Of a DNA stretch of 64,000 bases, positions 1-11,169 are shown in pieces. Position 1 is the first letter of the stretch. Every line of letters starts with the position of its first letter. The notes below the pieces were generated by a model. The model ran no database searches. It had not been told where the DNA came from and saw only the letters and a list, made by a program, of their open reading frames with translations. A program made the position numbers and the translations under genes. The DNA comes from Polyodon spathula (lineage: Eukaryota > Chordata > Actinopteri > Acipenseriformes > Polyodontidae), in assembly GCF_017654505.1 (NCBI RefSeq), contig NC_054539.1, positions 67,919,756 through 67,983,755 on the forward strand, given 5' to 3'.

Positions 1-540
1 ACCGATTCTGTGTCGCATAAATGGAGCAAAGACAATGCGCTGAAATGGTATTTTGAAGACATATCTTGCGCCGTTATAGAGCGTCTGCCTCATCGCCACG
101 GGTCGGCGTACATTTCGTGGCGTGGTATCATTAGCATATTCGGCAAAGCAATTCTGGTGACCGTGCAATAGGGTCCCAAATAAACAACTGAGCACTACGT
201 TAAGACCAGGGGAAGCCAGCTTTATTTAGTGGCGCAAAGAGGAAATCAAAGAATGAAAAGTAAAAGAAAAAAGAACCTAAGACGAAAAAAATGACAAAAA
301 CGTAAGAAACTACACAATATTAATTGTAAATTAATAATAAATAAATATTTGTATTAAAAAAGAATCTCCTCTTTTGCAGATATAATGAAGTACTACAGAG
401 AGCTCATGAATGAATGACATAGAAGAAGCAGAACAATGAGGAACTCAGAACCTCCAAATAGAATCAATTACTTAACCCTCTGAGCGACAATTTCATCAGC
501 AGCTGAGATTAAAAAAGCAAACAATAACTGACATCTATCG
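1..540. other. Unassigned sequence left of the Harbinger relic
   Basis: No coding region, RNA gene or clear repeat is visible. The stretch may be the outer part of the Harbinger element that follows, but I could not identify a terminal inverted repeat. Confidence 0.4.
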
Positions 541-1409
541 CTTACTGCAGGCAGATCTGGAAAACAAAAGTGAGCGATATACTAGTCTGCCAGTAGCTGC
601 AAAAGTGTCGGCAGCTTTAACTTTTTATGCCCTGGTTCCTTTCAAAGAACCATAGGTTGTGTTACAGGTATAAGTCAGTGTGCGGTAAGCCATACTGTAC
701 AGGATGTGATTGCAGCTTTAACGATGCACGCAGGGGGATTAATTATATTTCCACTGTCTGACGAGCTGCAAGAGCAAAGATAACAGAGTTTTTTAGTTAA
801 GTGTGTTTTCCCTAAAATCCTTGGTGTCATTTACTGCACACATGTGCAGCTATGAGCACCTATGCAGAATAGTCACCTTTACATGAACCTTAAAGGTGTC
901 CATTCTATGAATGTGCAAGTAGTCTGTGATGCAAACAACATCACACATGTGCATGCAAATTATCCCGATTCAGCTCATGACTCGTTCATTCTTGCAAACT
1001 CACAGGTGACAGCTTTGTTTGAGCAGGATGACAGTCCATGGCTGGTTGATAGGTGACAATGGATACCCACTTAAACGGTGGCTAATGACACCAATTTCAG
1101 ATTCCAATACCCCTGCTGAACACAGGTATAACAGAGCCATCACCTCTGCTTTATAACAGAGCCATCACATGTGCTCAAAGTGTCATTGAGCACACATTTG
1201 GAATACTGAAAATGTGTTTCACATGTGTTGAATGCCCAAGTGGAACACTACAGTACAGACCTCTGAAGGTGTGTAATATGGTTGTGAAAGTTTGTGTATT
1301 GCATAATATTGCTATACGTAATGGATATTATATTGATACTCTAGAGGATATATTACGAGCTCAGAGGAACATGATGAGGCATTTCATGTCCCGCTACAAA
1401 ATTCATTCA
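541..1409 (+). pseudogene. PIF/Harbinger (HARBI1-like) transposase relic
   Basis: Translated in shifting frames, this stretch follows the HARBI1-type nuclease from end to end. Near 590-770 is the helix-turn-helix-like part (GISQ, AVSH, VQDVI). GVIYCTH lies at about 823-843, then [24 protein letters not shown], a YNRA segment, VIEHTFGILK and CVLHNIA near 1290. The family uses a DDE triad to cut DNA in the nucleus. Here the second Asp (SAHD) and the Glu (VIEHTFG) are kept, but the first Asp (normally GVIDCTH) is Tyr, codon 832-834. There are in-frame stops (for example at about 853), a one-base slip just before GDNGYPL (about 1050), and a short tandem duplication at 1127-1168. The family assignment is firm and the copy is dead. 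No terminal repeats were found. Confidence 0.85.
1127..1168 (+). repeat. Short tandem duplication inside the Harbinger relic
   Basis: The 17-base string TATAACAGAGCCATCAC occurs at 1127-1143 and again at 1152-1168. It repeats the YNRAIT codons of the transposase, so it is a local duplication in a dead gene. Confidence 0.85.
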
Positions 1410-1700
1410 TACTTTCTCTCTTTCTAGGTGGATGATTTTCTGTGCCACAAAGTATTGCCCTACGTGCCGCTACCTTTTCGATAAAACAATCTCCTGTGTC
1501 ATGAAGCGTGGTCTACATATTCTCTCGGCAAGTGACCTACCACTTGTTGTTTCAACTTGTGCTGGTTCTTGCTTTGTGATACTACTTTCCTCGACACAAT
1601 CGCCACTTCTACATTCAGAATCGGAGCCTTGTGGTGATGGAAGCACATTCGGGCTCAAAGGGTTGTTGCCTGGCCCTGATTAGATAGCAGATTCTCCAAC
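1410..1700. other. Possible remnant of Harbinger second ORF (minus strand)
   Basis: A short open frame on the minus strand (1658 to 1470) is Ser/Glu-rich and hydrophilic. Vertebrate Harbinger elements usually carry a second gene for a Myb/SANT-like DNA-binding protein next to the transposase, and position and composition would suit a fragment of it. No Myb signature is visible, so this is only a suggestion. Confidence 0.25.
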
Positions 1701-3770
1701 CTACTCAGCATTGATTGGCTGGGCGCTGTCACTATGCCACTAAACTCACTTGTGCTCTTTTTTTAATTTAATCAGAATCACACTTTTGGAGAAGCTACTC
1801 CCTGCGGGGGCAGACACAATAGACTTTAACCACCAGACAATTAGACCAGAGAGAAAGTAAGTTACATAGGACCAAAGAATACTTGTAGACCAAGATAGAT
1901 ATCATCTCTTGACATTAAAACATGCCCTCATGAGCATAGGTTTTATGGACTAAAGTGTACTATAAGACAGTTAATCCACAATCTCTTTTAAAGTTGCTTA
2001 CCATTTATTCTAATGACATTTTACTTAGAACTGTAATTTATAGATCATTTCAATGTGTGGTATTATAACATCTGAAGACTTTTTTTTTTTTTTTTTTTTT
2101 TTTTATAGGAGAAAGAGTGAATTACAATCATGTGTCACCAGCGTTGTGGTGTGCTGATCTCTTGGTATGTTGGACCCTATACTATTAAACTTTATTATTA
2201 GACCAAGTTGAGACTGAACTTTCTTCCTAGTTAAACAAGTCAAGATGGATGTTCAGACATTCTGAGGTATGACATTTCTATCTGTCTCAGCCCCAAAGTT
2301 AAGTCATTTTAAAGGTTTCTTTACATAGGTAAGGTATCCAACACAAACAATATTACTGGCCCTACCTTTTTTAATTATTTGAATTATGCTGTCTGCAGGG
2401 CATTGTAAAATCAATTACATGTACACAGTAATCAAGGAATGTAAACAATATCCTTAAAAATGACATGCAATATCTGATTAGAAAACTATGTAAACCGTAT
2501 GGCTGGGTCAGAATGATTGGTTATCTTAATAATTATAAATATAATAGCTTTGTTTTCAAGTCAGCATTACCATTTTCTTTTTTTGTTCTCTTTTTAGTAT
2601 ATTAGATATAATGTATTGGGTATTGGTCCCTTCCTTCATAAATGGGAAAATTTACAAGCTCAGCACAATGGTAACTCCTATATATTTAAAAGGTCAAGGA
2701 ATTTTATGATTCGTTCTATTCAGATTTCTTAAAAATTGACACCAAGTATGTGTACTGCTGCCCTGTGGGTCTGATGCCCAACTATACTCCAGATTGTGTG
2801 TACTTTACTGTTACAAGTGAAAGTTGCTCTCTATAAATTATAACGCTGCTTGATCATTTATGGTTTATCACTAAGTGATAAAAATGGGTTCCTTTTCCAA
2901 AGAAGTCTAAAGGACATGAAAAACCAATGACAATGTACAGTAGTTGTTTGAAATTTTTTGTTGAAATACACTGAGAATGCTAATCCACAAATCTTCTGTA
3001 ATGTAGAGAACTGCATGAGTTGTATACATCATGGCTCACAAACTGAATTTGTTAAACAAGGTGTAGTGGACAGACATACTGTAAACCATTGCTGATCCCA
3101 CTCTTCACAATACAGTATAATTACACATGCTTAACTAACTGGCCAATTAATTTTCACTTCAAGTGTATAATCATGTATTATATATTTAACAAGGTACATT
3201 ACACATTGCCAGTTAGAGTAATTCACAGGGCCTAAACTGGTGTGCTGTGAAATCTATAGGATCATGTGCTTGTCAGTATGATGCCAATAAGAAAGGTCTT
3301 CTACAAAGGGGTCTCAGGGTGAAGGTCAGCAGTTTAATCAGAAACACACTTGGCCTCTAGCAACAGACTAAATGCTTTCAAGATTGCTCTTGCTTTTTGA
3401 TTGCTCTTTTTAAGACAGTGCCAGTGTTTAAAAAAAAACAAAACAAACAAAAAAAAACCCTGTCATAAAAGGAGCCTTTTAAGATGTATTTCATGATACC
3501 CCCGTCATGGTACTTTAGTGCATGGCCTTTGGCAAATTGTCCTTGTGCCACTGTGGTTTCATGGATGAAATACTTTTTTTAAGCCAGCAACCAAAGGCTT
3601 ACTGCTTTTTTTCAGTTTCCCTGTCTCCTGCTATAGCTAACTGTAATAATAAACTTGGTGTATCTTAATAGTTTTAATTATGCAAAATTGAAATACAAAA
3701 ATAAATGAATGTTTAGGCTTGGCGGGCCTAGTATTGCAGTGGTACTTTATTTGATCCTTACAATTTTTGC
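1701..3770. other. AT-rich noncoding stretch
   Basis: No gene is recognised. The region holds a poly-T run at about 2081-2104 and several A/T homopolymer runs (for example near 3430-3456) but no structured repeat that I could identify. Confidence 0.6.
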
Positions 3771-3775
3771 AACAG

Positions 3776-4237
3776 TGTAGAAGGGGCGTAAATGATTCAC
3801 TTGGTAGTGAGCAGACCGACACAGAGGTTGATGCTGTCAACGCTTCGCAGGCGCGCAGATTTATTTCACAATAAATAACTGGTGTTGCTGTAGTTGCACT
3901 TGGCCACCGCTAGGGTACCAACAATGCTACACCCCAGTGTCTGGTAATATAGACAGGTGTAAAATAATGCACAGGTTTTCCCCACAAAACTAATACACAG
4001 GTGTCCAAAAGAAGAACACGGTTTGGCGCTACCTCTCTAAACAGAGGGTCCCACATTCCAGGAACGCTATCCTGCACACACAGGCTATACCCACAGGGTA
4101 AAACGGAAAGCTTACTTTTATTTTTTTGGTCGGCTCTTCCCACGCCGGGAGAGCCGTGTATGTAATACAGTGCCCTTCTATGGTCAGACGCTCACCTGGA
4201 CACGCCCTTCCCAGGCAACCAGGTACTCCCTGTCACA
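3776..4237 (-). mobile_element. Solo LTR (gypsy-type) with 5-bp target duplication
   Basis: The unit begins TGTAGAAGG and ends CCTGTCACA, so both strands read TG...CA. It is bounded by exact AACAG duplications at 3771-3775 and 4238-4242. Read on the minus strand it starts TGTGACAGGGAG and has AATAAA-type polyadenylation motifs towards its 3' end. Its ends resemble those of the LTR at 47305-48014 (TGTRACAGGGAG start, CCCCTTCYACA end), so the two belong to related families. No internal retroelement sequence adjoins it, so it is probably the product of LTR-LTR recombination. Confidence 0.8.
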
Positions 4238-4489
4238 AACAGTCCTTCATTTAATTATACCGAACCGTTTTTTAGTGGGCTGGTGCCCCAGGACCAGGTT
4301 TTTTTTTGGCTGTAGTTGACTCTCCTCCTATAAAAAATAACAAAAATCTATTTTTACAGTAGCATCTTGGAAATGGTGTCCTTTTTTCAGAACACTTGGG
4401 AATATTATAAAGTACTTCAGAAACCATACAAACTTTCAAGCTTTTTTTTCATCACAGTATTTATTTTTTATTGTATTATTTATGTTAGT

Positions 4490-4495
4490 ATATTA

Positions 4496-4548
<53 letters not shown>
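4490..4548. repeat. (ATT)n microsatellite
   Basis: An uninterrupted ATT/TTA trinucleotide run of nearly 60 bases. Confidence 0.95.
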
Positions 4549-4559
4549 GTATTCTGCTT

Positions 4560-5440
4560 AAAGATACATGTGTAAAGAGGTGTTATTCTATGACCCGAGG
4601 GACCTTACAATACTTTTGTTTTGTTGAAAAATATTGATGTTTGGGCAAATTACAAGACAATGTTTCACCTGAGGGATTGCAATGACATAAAGCACATTTA
4701 TTTTCAGGGTCTCTATAATCATTAAATCACTACTTTTATAATTAAAATAATAATTATTCATTCCAATATTATCAGTAATACGGAAGAAAAAGAGTACTTG
4801 ATCAGTTTTATTACTGTCGTTTGGGAATGCCTGATGTGAGTGGCTGTTGAAATGTTGGGTCAAGTTCAAGGGTAGGGCCAATAGAATGTGTGTAGGTTTC
4901 TGCGCCCTCATTTGCATATAAGGGGGTGGGACCAAGGGAATAAAAAGGGTCTGTGTCTGCCAGTTTGGGTCACTTTTTTGGAATCTGAACCTGCCAGCGA
5001 GAGCAGCATCAATAAAGAGCGTCAATTTCCCAAGAGCATCTCCCCTGTTTTACTTCTGCCTTGTCAACACGCTACAATATTTATAAATGTTGTAAAAACA
5101 TATATATTAAAGACACAAGACAAAATAAATGTTTGAATATAACTATAAATGAAATACATTGGATTTACAGTGTTTTCTCATTTTTTCTTAGCTTCTTTCT
5201 TGTGTCATGTTTTGTTTCTGCATGCTTGTTGAAAATGTCTCTGCCTTTTAAAAACGAAATGACCGTAACAGTGACATCACAGGGGAAAAAAACAAGCAGG
5301 CTGTGAAATTCAATTACTTCCCTAGTAAAAAAAAAAAAAAAAAAAAAAAAAAACACATTTCATGGACTGATGTATAACTGGGTACATGCTCAAGCCCCAC
5401 CCTCCCCACCCCTCCCCACCACCTCCGAGGTTCCCATATA
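4560..5440. other. Noncoding stretch with poly-A run
   Basis: No recognised gene. A poly-A run occupies about 5327-5353 and a C-rich purine-poor patch lies at 5397-5430. Confidence 0.5.
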
Positions 5441-5442
5441 TA

Positions 5443-6147
5443 TACATCACTCACTCGACATATTGCGGGTGTCGGGGTCCAATGTAAATCCATTATATAT
5501 CGAGGGCTGCGATATAGCAAGAAAACCATAGAATAACAAATAGGTTAATAAATACTGTACAACCACTCCCTCGTTTTATCAGGGGTGTCAAGCTCCAATA
5601 TAAATCCTCTACGCAACGCGCTTTTTCTCATTTTTCATATAAAAAGAGCAGCACACAATTTTAATTTGTACTGCAGAGGGTAATTGTTTCTCATCAACTA
5701 AAGTTTCCAATTAATTTCATGAGTCTTCCTTTCCTTTCTCAAATGCACAAATCCGCTGCATTGAAAGAATCCCATTCCAAAGATAGGACGCTTGTTGCTA
5801 GGGAGTTGAAGTCACTGCCCTGTGACTTGCTAGCGCAGTGCTGCTGCAAGCACCTTGTTGGCTAATATAAAACCGCTTCAGCAAGTAGATATTTAATTTG
5901 CTTTGTGTTATTGTGCAATGTGTGTGTATATGATTACAGTATGATAGTAATGCTTTGTTTTTATTTGTTCTGTATATTTCTGTTTGTGATGTGCAGTACA
6001 AAATATAATGAACAGTAATTGTAAGTGACTATGTATATTGAAGTTAAGGTATGCAGTTAGACTGTAAAAATAGGGAGCCAACTCCAGGACTGCGATATAT
6101 CCGAATCCACAGTATAGCGAGGGGCGATATAATGAGGGGTGGATGTA
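5443..6147. mobile_element. pogo/Tigger-like MITE with doubled left terminus
   Basis: The right end (6077-6147), reverse-complemented, begins TACATCCACCCCTCATTATA. This matches TACAACCACTCCCTCGTTTTA at 5558. A second version of the same left arm starts at 5443 (TACATCACTCACTCGACATA), and both left arms run on into the same CCAATRTAAATCC string. Motifs such as GCGATATA and TCGAGGG are typical of pogo/Tigger ends, which target TA. No transposase is present between the ends, so this is a non-autonomous element. The two left arms about 115 bp apart suggest a nested insertion or end duplication. Confidence 0.65.
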
Positions 6148-6639
6148 TATGTTGATGATTATGCAGTTATATAGAGCAATGTATGTATGGGTACTGCATG
6201 AAACAAATGTGCAAAAATCTATAGATGGATTTGACTATAATACTGTTTGCAACAAATTCACATCTTGACCTTTAACTCAGATAACCTGCAAAAGCATGGA
6301 AACGTCACCTTTTTCATCAACTGGAGTTGCTTATCAACTCAAGTTCTGGGCCCAGTATCGTGTTTACACAATCACGGTCCTTAAAGGGTTAAAGGTCTCC
6401 TGTCTTTATTTAACAAATGTACTCTTTACAATTTATAGTAGAGTGTAAACAATACGTTTTAATTGCCTTTGATTAAAACTGCTAATGGCTAAGCTTCCTT
6501 AACATAAGCCTCTACACAAGATCTTGGAATATAAAGCCTGATTGACATGACGAGATTTGTCCTGCAATTTGTCTTGCAAGGTGCGTCCTTCAAGAGTTCA
6601 CATGGCAAGATTTGTCTTTTCATTATGCCTCACTTCATT

Positions 6640-7260
6640 TGACCAAGGTAAACCTATTCCCAGGTTTCCCTGGAGCTTTTGACACACAACCAGAGTGACA
6701 TGCTTGCACTATTACCTTGCCAGTATGCTCAGACAACTAGTAACTCTCGCTTTTTAGATATTTAGGAATGGACTCGTAACATGGTCGGTATGAGAGATGA
6801 GTGCAAGCCTATGCCAGTTTTCTATTATCATTACATTCTGGAAAGAGAGCTTAAATTACTGTTCACAGGCCAAGACCACCCGAGCCCAGCTATACTGAGG
6901 AGATAAAAGAGAGTTGTGAGTGTCATTCCATTGGAACATGTGGTGACAGTCAAGTGTGTAATTTAGCTGGGGCTCTCAGTGGCCACAAAGAAGGCTCATG
7001 CTTTCATACTGACCTGTTAGGATTTATTGGCACACAGTTGATAAAATAGAGCTGCAGTGTGCACCGTCAGGCCAATAACAGGTTTTATTTGCCGTGAAGA
7101 ATGGCTCTAGTTCAGTCAGGCTCAGTCTTGACCTCTAAGGAACTTTTTATTTCTCGCTTAAGATATGCATTGTAAAAAAAAAAAAAAAAAAACTTCAGAA
7201 AATTCCCTTTTCCCAGGTTCCCTTGGAGTTCTTGACAGACAACCAAAGTAAAATGCTTGT
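6640..7260. repeat. Diverged direct repeat pair
   Basis: About 50 bases at 6659-6708 and 7209-7258 are similar: both read CAGGTT-CCCT-GGAG, then TTGACA-ACAACCA-AGT, then ATGCTTG. The copies lie in the same orientation, 550 bp apart. The parent repeat is not identified. Confidence 0.6.
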
Positions 7261-7269
7261 AAGAAAAGA

Positions 7270-7920
7270 TTAGGATAGGTTTACCAGCAGTGCTAATGCC
7301 ACCATGACCATCAACGGGTCTCCTCAGGTTTCCGAACTGCAATTTGAGAAACAAATGAAGAGAAACCTTCTGGAACCAGAGTGTCTTGCTGATGATGGTT
7401 TAATAGTTAAAAGCTAGCGTCGGCTCTTATCCCTCTTTTGCAGTTTGTTCAGGATTTTCATGTGCCTTTATTTATCTAGTAAGCTGTTGTCAGCTCTTCA
7501 GCTAGCACTTTTGTCCTTGAGTTGGAATGTTGAGCATTTTAATCTTGCAGCAGCAAAATAAAAAAAAAAAAGGCAATCCTATTAAGCCTTGTTTCCATTT
7601 TACAACTGGCACAGAAGACAGTTCCCACATTAAACAGTGCCTTTATATTGCCATCATAATCACATGGCATATGGGCACAAAATTATTGCCTTGGAGTGTA
7701 AGCTAGAAGTGAAAAAAAAAAACAGTGAAAATAAAGACTTATATTCCATTAAATTAACAGGGCTTTCCATGATGAAGCAATCCATTTTTCTACAGCATAT
7801 GTCCCGATCACAAAGACTGAGCACTCTCATAAAATAAAATTGTCATTATGTGACCTCTGATCTTCTTTTAGGTTCTTTACTAGTCACCCATCAATGGGAG
7901 CTGCAGTCTGTTTTGTTTGT
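7270..7920. other. Noncoding stretch
   Basis: No gene or structured repeat recognised apart from short poly-A runs near 7558 and 7711. Confidence 0.5.
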
Positions 7921-7924
7921 AACA

Positions 7925-8165
7925 ATTCAATCAATCAATCAATCTTTATATTTATATCGCGCCTTTCACGATAGATCGCCGCAAGTGCTTTACAAGGATA
8001 CAAACATGAATAAATATTACAAAAATGAACAAAATAAAAACAAAAAATAAAGGGTAAGAAAACATTTTAAGACATATAAGATAGATTTTTAAAAAAAGTG
8101 TTTTTAATCTAGTTTTAAAAGCAGCAACAGTGGGAGCTCTTCTTACAGCACTGGTATTCAATTAC
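7925..8165 (-). mobile_element. 3' end of an L2-like LINE
   Basis: On the minus strand a reading frame ends in a RAPTVAAFKTRLKT block. This is the typical extreme C-terminus of L2/Rex-type LINE polyproteins, where the motif runs A-P-T-x-x-x-F-K-x-x-L-K-T. Downstream comes AAGCACTT-GCGG, GTGAAAGGCGCGATATAAA and an ATTGATTGATTG tail (7925-7943 on the plus strand). The same tail ends the LINE at 35280-37368 and the SINE at 22221-22483. The element is 5'-truncated, as is usual for target-primed reverse transcription. Confidence 0.75.
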
Positions 8166-8203
8166 ATTCTCTAACAGGCCAGATAAGGCAATGTCCAAAC
8201 CTT

Positions 8204-8223
8204 GGGGGGGGGGGGGGGGGGGG
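8204..8223. repeat. G20 homopolymer
   Basis: Twenty consecutive G on the plus strand, capable of forming a G-quadruplex. Confidence 0.95.
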
Positions 8224-8760
8224 TGGCACAGGGCACCGTGATTTGCGTACCGGTGAGGGGTTGTTTAAACGGCCTTGAAAATGTGATTATCCAATCACTC
8301 TTTACATAACAGTATAATATAACTAATATAAGTCAGAGATAACTGCTTACAATAATACTATGTCTGATCACCATATGATAATAAAAACAGAAAACAAACA
8401 TATTTTTCCTGATAGTTTCCTGAAAATATTCGAACAACATCTTGCAAACAAATAATTATACAAAGAGCACTGCAATGCTATTAAAACAGCACGCTGTTTA
8501 TCTTAATTTTATTAGCTACATAAAATTAACTAATGAAAGCACGTCAGTCATTAATCACTTTATTTATGTTGCATATGCCTCTTAAGTGCCTGGTTTAAAA
8601 ATGTAGCACTGTGTCTAAATATGTATCAACAAGTTTCAACTCCAATGTGTTTAAATGCAAATGAAAGGTCTCTAATTTAAACGTGCCATCTTTGACAGGC
8701 GTAGGTGCATTTCGTACTGTTGCCAAACAAGTTTTTTTTATGGGCGAAAAAAATTACCCG

Positions 8761-8763
<3 letters not shown>

Positions 8764-8827
<64 letters not shown>
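8764..8827. repeat. (AT)n microsatellite
   Basis: About 63 bases of perfect alternating AT followed by a T run. It is self-complementary and could extrude as a cruciform. Confidence 0.95.
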
Positions 8828-8830
<3 letters not shown>

Positions 8831-8902
8831 TTTTCAGCTAATTTACTGTGCTTGAATTTACTTTACCTGGATTGCTAAAAACAACATAAAATATGTACTT
8901 AA

Positions 8903-9393
8903 CCCTTTACGGTCCTATGTCGGACCAGGTCCAACATTACAATTTTGCCTTTCCAGTCCAAAAAGATGTAAAGCACAGGTCTCTATTCCTTTTTTATCCA
9001 GAAAAAGCCGAGCAAACTTTTCAATGGCCGAGTAAGACCAATAGGAGCCGAATGAAGCCGAGAAAAGGGCGTATCTGATAGCCCCATGCACTACAGAAAT
9101 AACACAGACATAAACAAAGGAGATAGCTGCTTTTGCATCCAGCGCTCAAAGATTATCACAGACATTTGCAGAGCTTTTTGAAATGTTACAGTAATAAAAT
9201 AAAGACTTGGATCGCATTATTGAGGAGTTTGGTGATAAAACAAGTGATCAAGAGTGGATTTATCTATAAAGAGCTATGTGAAAAACACAGAGAACAAGAG
9301 GTGGGGCTTGGCATGTGTAAAATAAACAGCATGTGTGAAAATAAATTGGACCTGACGCGTCTGATAAGCACTGAATAAATGGACCGCAAAGGG
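8903..9393. mobile_element. piggyBac-like MITE, copy 1
   Basis: A 491-bp unit is bounded by TTAA on both sides (8899-8902 and 9394-9397). Its ends are CCCTTTACGGTCC and, reverse-complemented, CCCTTTGCGGTCC. TTAA target duplication plus CCCTTT ends are the hallmark of the piggyBac superfamily. The interior has no transposase-like frame. A homologous copy lies at 32901-33509, and both contain matching GTCGGACC/GGTCCAACATTA and AAGACGTAAAGCACAGGTCTC-type internal segments. Confidence 0.85.
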
Positions 9394-9399
9394 TTAAAA

Positions 9400-10075
9400 A
9401 AATGTTCTGAAACTTAAAATATTTTTACAACATGAATTTCACAAATTAATTACTATTATTTACTAACATAATTGTCTTGCACGGTACCTGTTGTGAACTG
9501 AAAGTGAACTTCAATAGAAAATGTTTTTCCAAATACTTCTGTCATATTTTACAGCTCGTCCTATAATTGTAATGGGCTATTTTGATGCACAAAGTGTTCA
9601 AATCATGGTAAGCTTCAATGCACATGGCACAATGATTTCCACAATTGTCATCTATAGCTACACATGAAGCAAAGTTGCTTGCACTCAGATATACAAATAT
9701 CATGGATGAAGAGAATAATTCCAACACAATACAATGGTACCTGTATGAGCCGTCATTGTTATACTACAGTAGTCTAACCTCTTCGGGCAGCGAGAGTGAT
9801 GATTCGGACGAGAATAGCCTCCAGTTAGTTTTAGCAACAGTCAGTGGATAAACCCATCTGCAATTCTCTGTGATTCAGTTGCAAATATGAATGTTGACTG
9901 TTCAGTAATTCTCCAGATTTGCACGACGCTGTACAGCCACTTTTTAATACTACTGGTCGTTCAACCTTCCCTTTAATCACATCAAGTGTCATTGTACTGT
10001 AATAAGTTAGATATGGCAGTGACACAGAAGCCTGAATGGAAATACAAATATTCTGTTACCAATGTGACGATGCTC
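9400..10075. other. Unassigned stretch
   Basis: Short open frames on both strands (for example plus 9645-9851, with a Ser/Asp/Glu-rich segment) show no family signature. No repeat structure is evident. Confidence 0.4.
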
Positions 10076-10079
10076 TAGG

Positions 10080-10668
10080 GAAACAAATGGGATGAAATGA
10101 GCATCCTAAGAAAGGTTCTGGAGACACTGGGACCAGTGTTCCGAAAGTGGGAGTGTCCCATCCATAACAAAAGGGAAACTACCCTTATGCCTCAAGAGGA
10201 GAGTCTTCGACCATTGCGTGCTGCAAGTGCTAACTTATGGTTGCGCAACCTGGACCCTCAATGCAAAAATGACTCAAAAATTACAAAGACTCAACGGAGT
10301 ATGGAAAGATGCATACTGGGAATAACAAGAAGAGACAGCAAAAGGAAGGAATGGATAAGAGCACAAACAAAAGTATGCAATGTTATTATAAGAGTGAAAA
10401 AAATTAAATGGCAGTGGGCTGGACATGTAACAAGAAGAACAGACCATTGCTGGATAAAGGAGATGTTAGACTGGATCCGAAGAGATGTAACGCAACCAAG
10501 AAGAAGACCTTCAGGAAGAGGCAAGATGAAATTAGGAAACACGCCGGAGCAACGTGGATGAGGGACGCAGCTGGCAGGCTTTTGTGGAAGAATCTTGGGG
10601 AGGACTTCTTCCAGCAGTGGATTGAAAAAGGCTGAAGATGATAATGATGATGATATACATCTATTTTT
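10080..10668 (+). mobile_element. RTE-like non-LTR retrotransposon, 3' fragment
   Basis: In shifting frames the translation shows TYGCATWTL, TQRSMERCILGITRRDSK, RAQTKVC, KIKWQWAGHVTRRTD and, in another frame, GATWMRDAAGR followed by LGEDFFQQW. This is the C-terminal region of a widespread LINE polyprotein that in intact copies reads roughly KLKWQWAGHIARR...GSNWMQAAQDR. The coding part ends with TGA at about 10633, followed by a GAT-rich tail (GATGATAATGATGATGATAT) and a T run. Such short repeat tails fit RTE-clade LINEs, though the clade is not certain. At least two frameshifts (about 10200-10260 and 10510-10530) show that it is dead. Confidence 0.7.
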
Positions 10669-10879
10669 TTTTTTTTCAAATCATGAAAACCTCCAAGTAA
10701 CGAGTTTAAGTATGACACAGTTACAGAAAATATCTACAGCTGGAGAATGACATTAGAAAAAAAGGATCTCTTCATAAGAGCTCCAAATAATCCCAGTTCA
10801 AACTTTATGATTAAGAAATATTAAACTAAGCTGCTAGCTGCTGTTGGTGCAGTTTCTAACATGCCTATTATACTTTCTT

Positions 10880-11110
10880 TGCACTGAGGAATTCCCCACA
10901 CAGCTCAGAAGAACCAAAAGGTTTAGTGGGCATCCCCCAATCCCACGACCAAGTCAGCTTACTCCTTTACACCCAGGAACTCGGGAGCAGATGTCAGTGA
11001 GCTACTGGCCTCTGGACCAAGGACAAGGGCCAGCTGCAGGCGTCCACCTTTGAGGTCTCTAGACGCCTGGCCAGTAAGGTTCTCTATAGCACAATGAGGA
11101 GAAACAGTCT
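10880..11110. repeat. Dispersed repeat, copy 1
   Basis: Diverged but collinear similarity to 48915-49075. Shared blocks in order are CCCCACACAGC, GGGCATCC-CCA, GAGCTAC, a Pu-rich patch, and CTGGCCAGTA-GGTTC. The family is not identified and there is no coding potential. Confidence 0.55.
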
Positions 11111-11169
11111 CTGCCAGTTTTTCCTCGCCATCCCTCAGGAGCACCAGAGTCAATACAACGTTCCCTTCT

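Noticed and set aside
10097..10561. A 154-residue protein-coding gene
   Set aside because: The frame is a piece of an RTE-like LINE C-terminus with frameshifts on both sides.
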